Of a stretch of DNA of 64,000 nucleotides, positions 27,849 to 37,131 are shown piece by piece. Origin of the DNA: Sphingomonadaceae bacterium 3R27E2-A (GTDB lineage Bacteria > Pseudomonadota > Alphaproteobacteria > Sphingomonadales > Sphingomonadaceae); the NCBI GenBank assembly GCA_005503165.1, contig SCNT01000020.1, positions 1-64,000 on the forward strand, read 5' to 3'. Every line of letters starts with the position of its first letter. The stretch's first letter is position 1. Under the pieces are notes generated by a model. It saw only the letters and a program-made list of their open reading frames with translations. It was not told the origin of the DNA and made no database searches. The position numbers and the translations under genes are program-made.

Positions 27849-29633
27849 GTGATCGAAACCATCCGGGCTTTTATCGACGCGCATCAGGCCGTCATCGCGC
27901 TCGCCATTCTGGGCGCAATCTTCGTCGGTTTCCTGCTCGAACGGCTGCCCGCGACCGTGATCGCGATTCTGGGCGCCTGCACCTATCTGGCGCTCGGGAT
28001 CCTCGACGAAAAGGCGCTCTATTCGGTCTTCTCCAACTCGGCGCCGATCGTCATCGGTGCGATGTTCGTGCTCGCCGGCGCGCTGATCCGCACCGGAGTG
28101 ATCCAGCGCGTCGCCGATCTGATCATGGCGCGCGCCGAAAAGCATCCGCGCCTCGCGATCATCGAGGTGCTCGTCGGCGCCGTCGTCGCCTCGGCCTTTC
28201 TCAACAACACGCCCGTCGTGGTCGTGCTCCTGCCGATCATGGTCAAGCTCGCCGAGGTGACCGGGGTCAGCGCCAAGAAACTGCTGATGCCGCTGTCGAT
28301 CGCCGCGGTGCTCGGCGGCACGCTGACCTTGATCGGCACCTCGACCAACCTGGTCGTCGACGGCATCGTGCGCGAGGCGGGCATGGAGCGCTTCGGGATT
28401 TTCGAGATCACGCCGATCGGGCTCGTTACCGCGGCGTCGGGGATGATCGGACTCGCGCTGATGTGGTGGCTCCTCCCCTCGGACAAGCCGGTAGCGGGTC
28501 CCGCGGGCACGCATGATTCGCACCAATATCTGACCGAACTGGGGCTCCGCGAAGAGGACGCTCTGGTCGGGATGACGGTCGAGGCGTTTCGCGACCTGCC
28601 GCGTTCCGGGCGCATCGTCGGCATCCGCCGCGCGAGCGTCGTCGTGCACGGCGCCGACCTCGACAACTGGATCCTCGCGGCGGGAGACCGGCTGATCGTC
28701 CGCGTCGACGGGGCGACGCTGATGACGTGGCGCGAGCAGGGGCGCTTTCGCCTGGGCATCGGCAGCGGCGAGCCTGACCCGGGCGACATGGTGGTCGAGA
28801 CGATGATCGCGTCGAACCACCCCGCGATCGGCCAGCGGCTCCTCGATATTCCGTTTCTCCAGAAGGTCCGCGCGCGCATCATCGGACTCGACCGGCCGGC
28901 GCACCAGCCGGGCCCCGATCTCGCCAGCGTGCGCATCCGCCCCGCCGACCGCCTTCTCGTCGCGGGCGGCCCGCGCGAGGTCGAGGCGCTGCGCGACAAC
29001 CCTCACCTGATCGGCGCCGACCTCGCCAAGGTGCGTGCCTTTCGCCGCCGCAAGGCGTGGATCGCGATCCTGTGCATGCTGAGCGTGGTAACGCTCGCGG
29101 CCTTCGACGTGATGTCGATCGGGGTCGCGGCGATCATCGCAATCGGGGTCATCCTGATCACCCGCTGCATCGACAGCGAGGAGGCGTGGGGGACGATCGA
29201 CGGCGACGTGCTGATCCTGATCTTCGCGATGCTCGCGGTGGGGCTTGCGCTCGAGCGGAGCGGCGCGGTGGCGATGATGGTCGGCTGGGTCAAGCCGATG
29301 CTGGCCGGGCAACCCGCATGGGTGCTCGTCTTCGGCATTTATTTCTTTGCGCTGATCCTGTCCGAACTGCTCAGCAACAATGCGGTCGCTGCGCTGATGA
29401 CCCCGGTGACGCTGGCGATCGCGTCCGAACTGGGCGTCGATCCGCGGCCGTTGGTGATCGCGCTGATGATCGGCGCTTCGGCCTGTTTCGCGACCCCGAT
29501 CGGTTATCAGACGAACACGATCGTCTATGCTGCGGGCGATTATCGCTTCGTCGATTTCGTCAAGATCGGCGTGCCGCTCAACATCATCACCGGGGTTTCG
29601 ACCTGTCTGGCGATCACCGCCTTCCTGACCTGA
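27849..29633 (+). CDS. SLC13-type permease with two TrkA-C domains
   Basis: 594 aa. About ten membrane helices split by a cytoplasmic insert holding two RCK-C (TrkA-C) domains (about 215-390). FLNNTPVVVVLLPIM and the matching LLSNNAVAALMTPVTLAI near the C-terminus are the paired re-entrant NNT/NNA motifs of the DASS/ArsB group; anions such as sulfate or dicarboxylates are likely substrates. GTG start at 27849, 7 bp after aroC. Confidence 0.87.
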   Translation: MIETIRAFIDAHQAVIALAILGAIFVGFLLERLPATVIAILGACTYLALGILDEKALYSVFSNSAPIVIGAMFVLAGALIRTGVIQRVADLIMARAEKHPRLAIIEVLVGAVVASAFLNNTPVVVVLLPIMVKLAEVTGVSAKKLLMPLSIAAVLGGTLTLIGTSTNLVVDGIVREAGMERFGIFEITPIGLVTAASGMIGLALMWWLLPSDKPVAGPAGTHDSHQYLTELGLREEDALVGMTVEAFRDLPRSGRIVGIRRASVVVHGADLDNWILAAGDRLIVRVDGATLMTWREQGRFRLGIGSGEPDPGDMVVETMIASNHPAIGQRLLDIPFLQKVRARIIGLDRPAHQPGPDLASVRIRPADRLLVAGGPREVEALRDNPHLIGADLAKVRAFRRRKAWIAILCMLSVVTLAAFDVMSIGVAAIIAIGVILITRCIDSEEAWGTIDGDVLILIFAMLAVGLALERSGAVAMMVGWVKPMLAGQPAWVLVFGIYFFALILSELLSNNAVAALMTPVTLAIASELGVDPRPLVIALMIGASACFATPIGYQTNTIVYAAGDYRFVDFVKIGVPLNIITGVSTCLAITAFLT

Positions 29634-29743
29634 CCGGTTGAGCGCGCCGCCCTTGACGCTGCGCGCCGCGCCCGCTCAAAGGGAGCCATGAAACGGGCCG
29701 CGACCGGGCGCCTAAGCACGAAGATTTTGAGGGGGACGGCCGC

Positions 29744-31087
29744 ATGGACCGCAAGCTTACCTGGTATATTCTGGCCGGCATGGTGCTGGGCGTCATCGTC
29801 GGCTACGCCGTGCACCTCGGCATTGCCGCGAGCGATCCCTGGTTCGAATATCTGTCCAAGTCGTTCAAGCTGCTCTCGGACATCTTCCTCAACCTGATCA
29901 AGTTGCTCGTCGCGCCGCTGGTGCTGTCGACGATCGTGGTCGGCATCGCGCATATGGGCGACAGCAGCGCGTTGGGCCGCATCGGCGTCCGCGCGATCAG
30001 CTGGTTCATCGCGGCGAGCTTCATCTCGATCGCGCTCGGTCTGCTCATGGTGAACCTGTTCCAGCCGGGCGTCGGCGCGCCGATCCCCGACGCTGCCGAG
30101 GCCGCGAAGATGGTCGGCGAGGTCAAGAAGCTCGACGCCTGGGAATTCACCCTGTCGATCTTTCCCAAGAACGCGCTCGAGGCGCTTGCGACGAACAATA
30201 TCCTGCAGATCCTGGTCTTCTCGATCTTCGCGGGCGTCGCGCTGTCGGCGATCGGCGAAAAGGGCGCGGTGCTGGTGCGCGGCGCCGACGCGCTTGCCGA
30301 AATGATGCTCCAGATCACCGGCTATGTGATGCGCTTTGCGCCCTTTGCGGTGTTCGGCGCGATCGCCAATGTCGTGGCGAAAAGCGGGCTTTCGATCCTC
30401 GGCACCTATCTCGAGCTGCTCGTCGAATTTTACGCCTCGCTGGTGCTGCTGTGGGTCATCCTGCTGACCGCCGGCTGGATATTCCTGCGCCAGCGCATCT
30501 GGCAGCTGATCCGCTATATCCGCGAGCCGCTCTTGATCGCCTTCTCGACCGCCTCGTCGGAAGCGGCGCTGCCCAAGATGTTCGAGCAGCTCGACCGCTT
30601 CGGCATCCCGCGCCGCATTTCGGGTTTCATGCTGCCGCTGGGATACAGCTTCAACCTCGACGGTTCGATGATGTATATGAGCTTCGCGACGATCTTCATC
30701 GCGCAGGCCTATGGCCTGGACCTGTCGATTGCGACGCAGGTGCTGATCCTGCTCACCTTGATGGTCAGCTCGAAGGGCATCGCCGCGGTGCCGCGCGCGA
30801 GCCTGGTGGTGATCACCGGCACGCTTGCGCAATTCGGGCTGCCGGTCGAGGGGGTCGCGATCATCCTCGCAATCGACCAGTTCCTCGACATGGGGCGCAC
30901 CGCGACCAACGTCGTCGGCAACGCCGTCGCGACGAGCGTCATCACCAAATGGGAAGGCATGCTGAAGGTGCCCGAGCCGGCCGAAATGGAGCTGCCGCAT
31001 GCGCCCGCGCATACCGCGCATCACGGGACGCGCGGGCTCGATCTCGCCGAGGATATGGTCACCGACGAACGCACCACCAAGGTCTGA
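29744..31087 (+). CDS. Dicarboxylate/amino acid:cation symporter (DAACS)
   Basis: 447 aa GltP/DctA-like transporter. IKLLVAPLVLSTIVVGI, the hairpin region SSEAALPKMFEQLDRFG, SFNLDGSMMYM in helix 7 and DQFLDMGRTATNVVGNAVAT in helix 8 are the substrate and sodium sites of the family. Specificity (glutamate/aspartate or C4-dicarboxylates) cannot be told. Ribosome site GAGGGGGA ahead of ATG 29744. Confidence 0.92.
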   Translation: MDRKLTWYILAGMVLGVIVGYAVHLGIAASDPWFEYLSKSFKLLSDIFLNLIKLLVAPLVLSTIVVGIAHMGDSSALGRIGVRAISWFIAASFISIALGLLMVNLFQPGVGAPIPDAAEAAKMVGEVKKLDAWEFTLSIFPKNALEALATNNILQILVFSIFAGVALSAIGEKGAVLVRGADALAEMMLQITGYVMRFAPFAVFGAIANVVAKSGLSILGTYLELLVEFYASLVLLWVILLTAGWIFLRQRIWQLIRYIREPLLIAFSTASSEAALPKMFEQLDRFGIPRRISGFMLPLGYSFNLDGSMMYMSFATIFIAQAYGLDLSIATQVLILLTLMVSSKGIAAVPRASLVVITGTLAQFGLPVEGVAIILAIDQFLDMGRTATNVVGNAVATSVITKWEGMLKVPEPAEMELPHAPAHTAHHGTRGLDLAEDMVTDERTTKV

Positions 31088-31122
31088 CAGAGATCCCGGT
31101 CAGGCCCTGATCCGAAGAGGGG

Positions 31123-32082
31123 TCAGTCCTCGCGGACGCGGTTCGGCCGGTCGGCGGGGCTGACGCGTGTCGTGGGCGACGGCCGCGGGGTGCTCGCCGC
31201 GGGCGGCGCGACCTGCGGGGCGCTGCGCACCGGGGGTGCGGCCTGTGGACGATCGGGTCGCGGCATTGCGCCGCGGTCGGGACGCGGAGCGCCACTGGCC
31301 GACCCGCCGCGATTGCCCTGCCATTCCTGGCGCGGCACACGTCCGGCGCCGGGCGCGCGGTCGGGACGTGCGGGGCGCACGGGCGTCATGACCGGCGCGC
31401 CGGGCACGTTGCCGCTGCCCGCGCCGGGACGCGGCGGGCGGGCGCCGCGTGGGCCGTCGCGATCATTGCCGCTGGGGCGCGTCCAGCCGCCGGGGCGGCC
31501 ATCGCCGCGGCCGGGGTCGATCGGTGTGGCGCCCGTCGAGGGCGCGCCAGCGCCCGGACGCGGCGGAGGCGTGCCGCGCGGACCGTCCCGGTCATTGTCG
31601 CGATCACGGTCGCCGCGGGGTCCGTCGCCGCGGCCCGGACGACCGCTCCATTGCCCGTCGCCGCGACCCGGGCGGCCACCATTCCAATTGCCGTCGCCGC
31701 GCCCGCCATGGTGCCGCCACCAAGCGCGCCGTCCGCCCCAATAGTCCAGATACTGGCCGCGCAGCGGATAGCGGTTGTTGTAGCTGTCGAAGAGCCACAG
31801 CCCGTATCCGGGATAATAATAATTGTCGTACCAGCCGCCGCCGAAACCGATATTGACGAAGCCGGCGCCATAGTCGCTGCTGTCGTAGCAGTCGTAGCCA
31901 TAGCCGTCGTCATAGGCATAGGGGTCGTAGTCGTAGTAGCTGTCGCCATAGCGCGACACGCAATCGTTGCCGGCATAGCTCGACCCGTAGCCGTTGACGT
32001 CGCCATAATAGCAGCCGCCGAGGCTGGCTGTCGCCAGCGCGCCGAGCGCGATGCCGAGGGGTCGGGGGAGGAAATTTGCCAT
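31123..32082 (-). CDS. Gly/Arg/Pro-rich lipoprotein
   Basis: 319 aa. Lipoprotein signal MANFLPRPLGIALGALATASLGGC, a Tyr/Asp/Gly-rich middle (about 25-118), then a long disordered Arg/Gly/Pro-rich tail with repeats of GRPGRGDG and DRDGPRG..PPRPGAG. Likely a surface or outer-membrane lipoprotein with a cationic tail. Function unknown; the composition makes homology calls unreliable. Confidence 0.65.
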   Translation of the reverse strand: MANFLPRPLGIALGALATASLGGCYYGDVNGYGSSYAGNDCVSRYGDSYYDYDPYAYDDGYGYDCYDSSDYGAGFVNIGFGGGWYDNYYYPGYGLWLFDSYNNRYPLRGQYLDYWGGRRAWWRHHGGRGDGNWNGGRPGRGDGQWSGRPGRGDGPRGDRDRDNDRDGPRGTPPPRPGAGAPSTGATPIDPGRGDGRPGGWTRPSGNDRDGPRGARPPRPGAGSGNVPGAPVMTPVRPARPDRAPGAGRVPRQEWQGNRGGSASGAPRPDRGAMPRPDRPQAAPPVRSAPQVAPPAASTPRPSPTTRVSPADRPNRVRED

Positions 32083-32186
32083 GACTTTATCCTTGGTTAC
32101 GGCCCGAACGGACGAGCCGGCATCATGGATGCGAATCTGCGCGAGTCGAGTTGAATTTGCGGTGAATGGAGTTCGGACGGCGACGA

Positions 32187-32220
32187 TGCGTTACTTGCAA
32201 CAATGTCAGTAGTGCGTTAC
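32187..32220. promoter_or_regulatory. Direct TGCGTTAC repeats ahead of the P450 gene
   Basis: TGCGTTAC occurs at 32187-32194 and 32213-32220, 26 bp apart start to start (about 2.5 helical turns), with ACTTGCAACAATGTCAGTAG between them, just 37 bp upstream of the P450 start. This may be an operator for a regulator not in the window. Confidence 0.4.
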
Positions 32221-32256
32221 GCGTGTTCCGCTTCTCCCCTTGCCGAGGATTTTCGG

Positions 32257-33648
32257 ATGAACGCCCCCGCCAAATTCCAGTGGTCCCAAGCGCGCTTCGG
32301 ACCCGACACGCAGCATTGGCTGCCGCGCAACGACGAGCGGGTGCTCGACCATATCCCGGGCGAGGACGGCATGCCCTTGCTCGGCACGACGCTCGACCAG
32401 CTGAAGGACCCGATGGGCTTCACCCGCCGCATGGTCGGCAAATATGGCAAGGTCTATCGGACCAAGAGCTTCGGCGGGCGCAGCGTGGCGATCCACGGGC
32501 CCGAGGCGAACGAACTTGTGATGTTCGACCGCGAGAAGAATTTCTCGTCCGAACAGGGCTGGGGGCCGGTACTCAACCTGCTCTTCCCGCGCGGGCTGAT
32601 GCTGATGGATTTCGAAAAGCACCGCGCCGACCGCAAGACGCTCTCGGTGGCATTCAAGCCCGAACCGATGCGTCTCTATGCCGACAGCCTCAACGCCGGG
32701 ATCAGGGAGCGCGTCGCAAGCTGGAGCGGCAAGAGCTTCAAATTCTACCCCGCGATCAAGCAGCTGACGCTCGACCTTGCCGCGACCAGCTTCCTCGGCA
32801 TCCCCTGGGGCCCGGAGGCGGAGAAGATCAACAAGAGCTTCGTCGACATGGTGCAGGCGTCGATCGGCATCGTGCGGCGCCCGCTGCCCCTTACCGCGAT
32901 GGGCCGCGGGGTCGCGGGGCGCAAATATCTGGTCGATTATTTCGGCAAGATGGTCCCCGAGCGCCGCGCCTCGACCGGCGAAGACATGTTCACGCAGATT
33001 TGCCAGGCGCGCGACGAGCATGGCGAGTATCTCTCGGTCGACGCCATCGTCGACCATATGAACTTCCTGATGATGGCGGCGCACGACACCATCACCAGCT
33101 CGATCAGCTCGCTCGTCTGGCTGCTCGCGAAGAATCCCGAGTGGCAGGACAGGCTCCGCGACGAGATGCTGTCCGTTGCGCCGGCGGGCGAGGGGGTCGG
33201 GCACAACAGCCTCAACGATCTCGAACTCACCGAATGGGCGTTCAAGGAAGCGCTGCGGATGATCCCGCCGGTGCCGAGCATCCCGCGCCGCGCGCTGCGC
33301 GATTTCGAATTCGGCGGTTATACCATTCCCTCGGGCACCAGCGTCGGGGTCAATCCCGGCTACACGCATATGATGCCCGAATATTGGCCCGAGCCCGAAA
33401 AGTTCGACCCCATGCGCTTCTCGCCCGAGGGCGCGAAGGGGCGGCACAAATATGCCTGGGTGCCCTTCGGCGGCGGCGCGCATATGTGCCTGGGGCTGCA
33501 CTTCGCCTACATGCAGGCGAAGATATTCTTCCACCATGTGGTGACGACGCACCGGATCAAGGTCGCCGAGGGCTATGACCCCGACTGGTATATGTGGCCG
33601 ATCCCGCGCCCCAAGGACGGGCTGATGGTGACGTTCGAGAAGATTTGA
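32257..33648 (+). CDS. Cytochrome P450
   Basis: 463 aa soluble P450. I-helix AAHDTITSS with D277-T278 for oxygen activation, E331-x2-R334 in the K-helix, heme ligand C411 in FGGGAHMCLGLHFA. The N-terminal block PLLGTTLDQLKDPMGFTRRMVGKYGKVYRTKSFGG has the proline-rich layout of the CYP26/CYP120-like group, so a hydrophobic terpenoid or fatty substrate is plausible. No ferredoxin or reductase neighbour. Start MNAPAKF chosen; an upstream ATG at 32203 would place the repeats in the coding region. Confidence 0.93.
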   Translation: MNAPAKFQWSQARFGPDTQHWLPRNDERVLDHIPGEDGMPLLGTTLDQLKDPMGFTRRMVGKYGKVYRTKSFGGRSVAIHGPEANELVMFDREKNFSSEQGWGPVLNLLFPRGLMLMDFEKHRADRKTLSVAFKPEPMRLYADSLNAGIRERVASWSGKSFKFYPAIKQLTLDLAATSFLGIPWGPEAEKINKSFVDMVQASIGIVRRPLPLTAMGRGVAGRKYLVDYFGKMVPERRASTGEDMFTQICQARDEHGEYLSVDAIVDHMNFLMMAAHDTITSSISSLVWLLAKNPEWQDRLRDEMLSVAPAGEGVGHNSLNDLELTEWAFKEALRMIPPVPSIPRRALRDFEFGGYTIPSGTSVGVNPGYTHMMPEYWPEPEKFDPMRFSPEGAKGRHKYAWVPFGGGAHMCLGLHFAYMQAKIFFHHVVTTHRIKVAEGYDPDWYMWPIPRPKDGLMVTFEKI

Positions 33649-33656
33649 TCCAGTCA

Positions 33657-33791
33657 ATCCTCCCTGTCGCGCAGCGATGGGGAGGTGGCAGCGCGAAACG
33701 CTGACGGAGGGGCAATGGCGCTGCCGTCGCAAGGCCCTCCGCCATCGCTTCGCGAACGGTCCTCCTCCCCATGGCTTTGCCACAGGGAGGA
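33657..33791. repeat. Composite REP-like palindrome (family E)
   Basis: AATCCTCCCTGTCGCGCAGCG and CTCCCCATGGCTTTGCCAC.GGGAGGAC pieces with inner GGCAGCGCGAAACGCTG.CGGAGGGGC form nested inverted repeats. It fills the gap between the convergent P450 and toxin genes. Confidence 0.7.
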
Positions 33792-33794
33792 CAT

Positions 33795-34280
33795 TCACCC
33801 CCGGATAAACAGGTTCTTCAGCCAAGGCGTGCGACCGCGGGTCGCTTCGCGCCAGTCGCTATCGTCCGGCGCCTGGGGCGCGGCGCGGCTGGGGTCGAGG
33901 AGTTTGAGCCGTGCGGTACGGAACGCCGCGGGGCGATAGGTGACGAGCGTCAGCCCATGTTCGAGCGCGGTCGCGGCGAGCAGCGCATCGCGGTCGCCGT
34001 CGATCGCAAGCGTGGCGCGCCGCCGCGCGACCGCCTGATCGACCGGGACGACGCGACCCTCGAAAGCGGGCATGAGCTGCTCGTCGATCCATTCACGCCA
34101 AGCGGCGCCCGGCGCCTTGCCCTGCTTCTTCGCCAGCGCCGCGGCGTTCTCGAGTTCGACCAGCGACAACACCGACACGAACATGGCCTGGCGCGACACG
34201 CGCTGCGCCCAGCCCGTGAGAGGCGCCCCGGCCTGCGCCTGGCGGAGGTCCAGCAATATCTCGGCGTCGAGCAGATACAT
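33795..34280 (-). CDS. PIN-domain toxin, VapC-like
   Basis: 161 aa. PIN nuclease residues: D5 (YLLDAEILLDL), Glu in SVLSLVELE, and Asp in GDRDALLAATALEHG. The last acidic position, usually N/D in the VTRNxxDF motif, reads LVTYRPAAF here, so the metal site may be incomplete. About 25 extra residues follow the usual end. The ATG shares a base with the antitoxin stop (TGATG), the normal antitoxin-toxin order. Confidence 0.82.
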   Translation of the reverse strand: MYLLDAEILLDLRQAQAGAPLTGWAQRVSRQAMFVSVLSLVELENAAALAKKQGKAPGAAWREWIDEQLMPAFEGRVVPVDQAVARRRATLAIDGDRDALLAATALEHGLTLVTYRPAAFRTARLKLLDPSRAAPQAPDDSDWREATRGRTPWLKNLFIRG

Positions 34281-34525
34281 CAGCTGCGTCCTCGCCCGCC
34301 GAGCGCTTTGCCCAGCAGCGCGTGGTCGAGCGCTGCCGCGCCGGGCGCAGCGGCGAGCAACTGGACGATATTCTCGCGCTCGCCGCTCAGCTGGCGCCAG
34401 GCGTCGATGCTGATCAGCACATGCGTAGGACGCCCCCGATCGGTGACATAGACGGGCTCGATCGCCGCGAATCGTTTCGCGCGGCTGACGTCCTGGTTGA
34501 ATTCGCGGCTGCTGACCTTCTTCAT
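34280..34525 (-). CDS. Phd/YefM-family antitoxin
   Basis: 81 aa. MKKVSSREFNQDVSRAKRFA..EPVYVTDRGRPTHVLISIDAW is the Phd/YefM DNA-binding fold; the C-terminal tail should neutralise the PIN toxin and together they would repress the operon. Start MKKVSS at 34525 is chosen on family grounds; ATG 34546 is in frame. Confidence 0.85.
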   Translation of the reverse strand: MKKVSSREFNQDVSRAKRFAAIEPVYVTDRGRPTHVLISIDAWRQLSGERENIVQLLAAAPGAAALDHALLGKALGGRGRS

Positions 34526-34573
34526 TCCTGTCCCCGGGCGATGCAAAATGGCGCCATATTGTTAGCGTTCACA

Positions 34574-34591
34574 TGTAGGTATGTTACTACA
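34574..34591. promoter_or_regulatory. Candidate operator of the toxin-antitoxin pair
   Basis: TGTAG-N8-CTACA lies 49 bp upstream of the antitoxin start in an AT-rich patch, where Phd-type antitoxins usually bind. Only the 5-bp arms support it. The gap up to 34729 holds no other gene. Confidence 0.35.
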
Positions 34592-34729
34592 CTGTGGCGA
34601 CGCGACAACAAAAATGGGCATGGCCGCCAAAATCGTTCGCGGAAGCGGAGATATGGCTTGCGCATGCTGCCAACGCCTTGCTCTTTCGCCTCGGAACCGC
34701 GCTGACAACGCGCGGCCGGGGAGGGGCGA

Positions 34730-35734
34730 TTGTTTTTCGAAAGCCGAATATTCCGGGGCTGGTACGGCGGCATGATGCTCGTCTGGCTGGTGCTGTTCGT
34801 CGTGTTCAACTCGCTCACTTTCCTGGCCGACCATTGGTATTACCCCGCGATCATGGTGCTGGGGGCGTTCGTGGCCGGGCTGACTCCGGAAGGCGGGGGC
34901 GCGGTCGCCTTTCCGGTGCTCAGCGTCTTCCTCGACGTGAAGCGCGAAATGGCCCGCGATTTCAGCCTGATGATCCAGTCGGTCGGGATGACCAGCGCCA
35001 GCATCTGGATCCTTTCGCGCCGCGGCCATCATCTTCCGGCCTACAAGCCGGTGCTGTGGTTCGTGCCCATGTCTTTCGCCGGCTTCGTCGCGGGCATGTG
35101 GGCGCTGCAGACGATCCCGGTCTTCATCATCCAGGCGCTGTTCCTCAGCCTGATCCTGACCTTCGCGCTGGCCTATGTCTTCGGCGACCATCGGGGCGAA
35201 CGACCGCAGCTGACGGCGTCGGGTCCGGCCGACCATATGATGCTTGCGGCCGTGCTCTTCCTGGGCGGGATATGCGCCAGCCTGTTCGGAACCGGCGCCG
35301 ACATCGTGATCTATACGCTGCTCGTGACGCGCTTTCGCATGCAGGAAAAGGTCGCGACGCACATCAGCATCATGGTGATGGCGGCGATCTCGATCCTGGG
35401 TTACGCCTATCGCTTCTTCTGGGACGGCGACATAAGCGACTATCAGATCCGCACCTGGCTCTGCGCCTGGCCGGTCGTGCTCTTCATGGCGCCTTTCGGC
35501 AGCTATGTGCTCAGCAAGCTCAATGTCGAGTGGATGCTGCGCGGTATCGTCGTGCTCAACATCTTCCAGCTTGCCTATTTCAACTGGAAGAACCCCAGCA
35601 TGGAAAAGCTGCTGTGGTCGGGCGCCTTCTTCGTGGTGCTCTCCGCCATCTTCTGGCTCTCGTTGGCGAGGCTCGCCAAGGACCGCAGACGGCGCGAACA
35701 GGAACTGTCCCAAGACATCTGCGAGGCATCATGA
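34730..35734 (+). CDS. TSUP-family permease (TauE/SafE-like)
   Basis: 334 aa with about eight helices. GAFVAGLTPEGGGAVAFPVLS and its mirror GGICASLFGTGADIVIYTLL are the two TSUP half-repeats; the family exports or imports sulfite, sulfonates or similar anions. TTG 34730 is preceded by GGAGGGG at good spacing, and no ATG fits. The stop overlaps the antiporter start (ATGA). Confidence 0.85.
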   Translation: MFFESRIFRGWYGGMMLVWLVLFVVFNSLTFLADHWYYPAIMVLGAFVAGLTPEGGGAVAFPVLSVFLDVKREMARDFSLMIQSVGMTSASIWILSRRGHHLPAYKPVLWFVPMSFAGFVAGMWALQTIPVFIIQALFLSLILTFALAYVFGDHRGERPQLTASGPADHMMLAAVLFLGGICASLFGTGADIVIYTLLVTRFRMQEKVATHISIMVMAAISILGYAYRFFWDGDISDYQIRTWLCAWPVVLFMAPFGSYVLSKLNVEWMLRGIVVLNIFQLAYFNWKNPSMEKLLWSGAFFVVLSAIFWLSLARLAKDRRRREQELSQDICEAS

Positions 35735-37125
35735 ACTGGGAGCCGACCAACGAATTGCTCCGCGCGATCGGCGGAGCCATGGGGGCCAACGGCCCTGCGG
35801 TCGAGGCGGCACAAAGCTATACGCCCACCGACTATAGCATCCATTTTTTCCTGCAGATTGCGGTGATCCTGCTCGTCTGCCGCGTCGTCGGCTGGGCGGC
35901 GAGGAAATTCTTCGGCCAGCCGCAGGTGGTGGGCGAGATGATCGCCGGTGTCGTGCTCGGCCCCTCGCTCTTCGGGCTGCTCTTCCCCGAATTCCAGGCG
36001 GCGCTCTTTCCCAAGGAGACGCGCAACATCCTCTACGTCGGCGCGCAGTTCGGCGTCGGCCTTTACATGTTCCTCGTCGGTACGACGCTTCGTCTCGACC
36101 ATTTCCGGTCGAAAGCGAAAAGCGCGGTCGGGGTTTCGGCGGCCGGGATCGTCGCGCCTTTCCTGTTCGCCGCCGCGATCACGCCTTTCCTGGTCGATAT
36201 CCCAGGCCTGTTCACCGCAGGGTTGGGGCAGGGGCCGGCGACATTGTTCATGGGCGCGTGCATCGCGCTCACCGCCTTCCCGATGCTCGCGCGGATCATC
36301 AACGAGCGCGGGCTCGCCAACACCTCGCTCGGCACGCTGTCGCTGACGGCGGGCGCGTTCGACGACGCGGTCTCGTGGTGCGTGCTGGCGATCGTGCTCG
36401 CGACCTTCGGCGGCGGGCCGGGCATCGCCTTGCTCGCCATCGTCGGTGGCCTCAGCTTCGCGCTCTTCATGTATTTCGTCGGCCGCAAGCTGCTGATCCC
36501 GCTCGGCCGCGCGGTCGAGGCGAAGGGCGAGCTGACGCACCCGCTGCTCGCCGTCGTGCTGATGCTCTATGCGATGTCGGCCTTCTTCATGGACGCGGTC
36601 GGCATCCATGCGGTGTTCGGCGGCTTCCTGCTCGGCGCGTGCATGCCGCGCGGCCTCTTGGCCGAGGAGATCAGGAAGAAGATCGAGCCGATGACGGTGG
36701 TCTTCCTGCTGCCGATGTTCTTCACTTACTCGGGGCTGAACACCCAGCTTATGACGGTGAACAGCCTGCCGATCCTGGCGGTCGCGCTTGGCATATTGTT
36801 CGTGTCGATCGCGGCGAAGTTCGGCGCCTGCTGGCTCGCCGCGCGGCTCGCGGGCGAGGACAACCGCACCGCGATGGGCATCGGCGCGCTGATGAACGCG
36901 CGCGGGCTGATGGAACTGATCATCATCAACATCGGGCTGCAGAAAGGCATTATCGGACCGACGCTGTTCGCGATCATGGTGCTGATGGCGATCGTCACCA
37001 CGGTGATGGCGGGGCCGCTGTTCGAGCGGGTCTATGGCCGCAAGGCGCGCGAGACCGGCGAACTCGGCCAGCTCAGCGAGCAGGAACCGAAAAGCGAAGA
37101 CGGACGGCTCGCCCCGGCGGGCTGA
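35731..37125 (+). CDS. CPA2-type cation:proton antiporter
   Basis: 464 aa, about 12 helices. FGQPQVVGEMIAGVVLGPSLFG in the first helices, the ion-site segment SLTAGAFDDAVSW with paired Asp, and AMGIGALMNARGLMELIIIN identify a KefB/NapA-like Na+/H+ or K+/H+ antiporter. There is no C-terminal RCK domain. It is coupled to the TSUP gene, suggesting joint ion homeostasis under one stress, which is inference. Confidence 0.9.
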   Translation: MNWEPTNELLRAIGGAMGANGPAVEAAQSYTPTDYSIHFFLQIAVILLVCRVVGWAARKFFGQPQVVGEMIAGVVLGPSLFGLLFPEFQAALFPKETRNILYVGAQFGVGLYMFLVGTTLRLDHFRSKAKSAVGVSAAGIVAPFLFAAAITPFLVDIPGLFTAGLGQGPATLFMGACIALTAFPMLARIINERGLANTSLGTLSLTAGAFDDAVSWCVLAIVLATFGGGPGIALLAIVGGLSFALFMYFVGRKLLIPLGRAVEAKGELTHPLLAVVLMLYAMSAFFMDAVGIHAVFGGFLLGACMPRGLLAEEIRKKIEPMTVVFLLPMFFTYSGLNTQLMTVNSLPILAVALGILFVSIAAKFGACWLAARLAGEDNRTAMGIGALMNARGLMELIIINIGLQKGIIGPTLFAIMVLMAIVTTVMAGPLFERVYGRKARETGELGQLSEQEPKSEDGRLAPAG

Positions 37126-37131
37126 GGCGGC

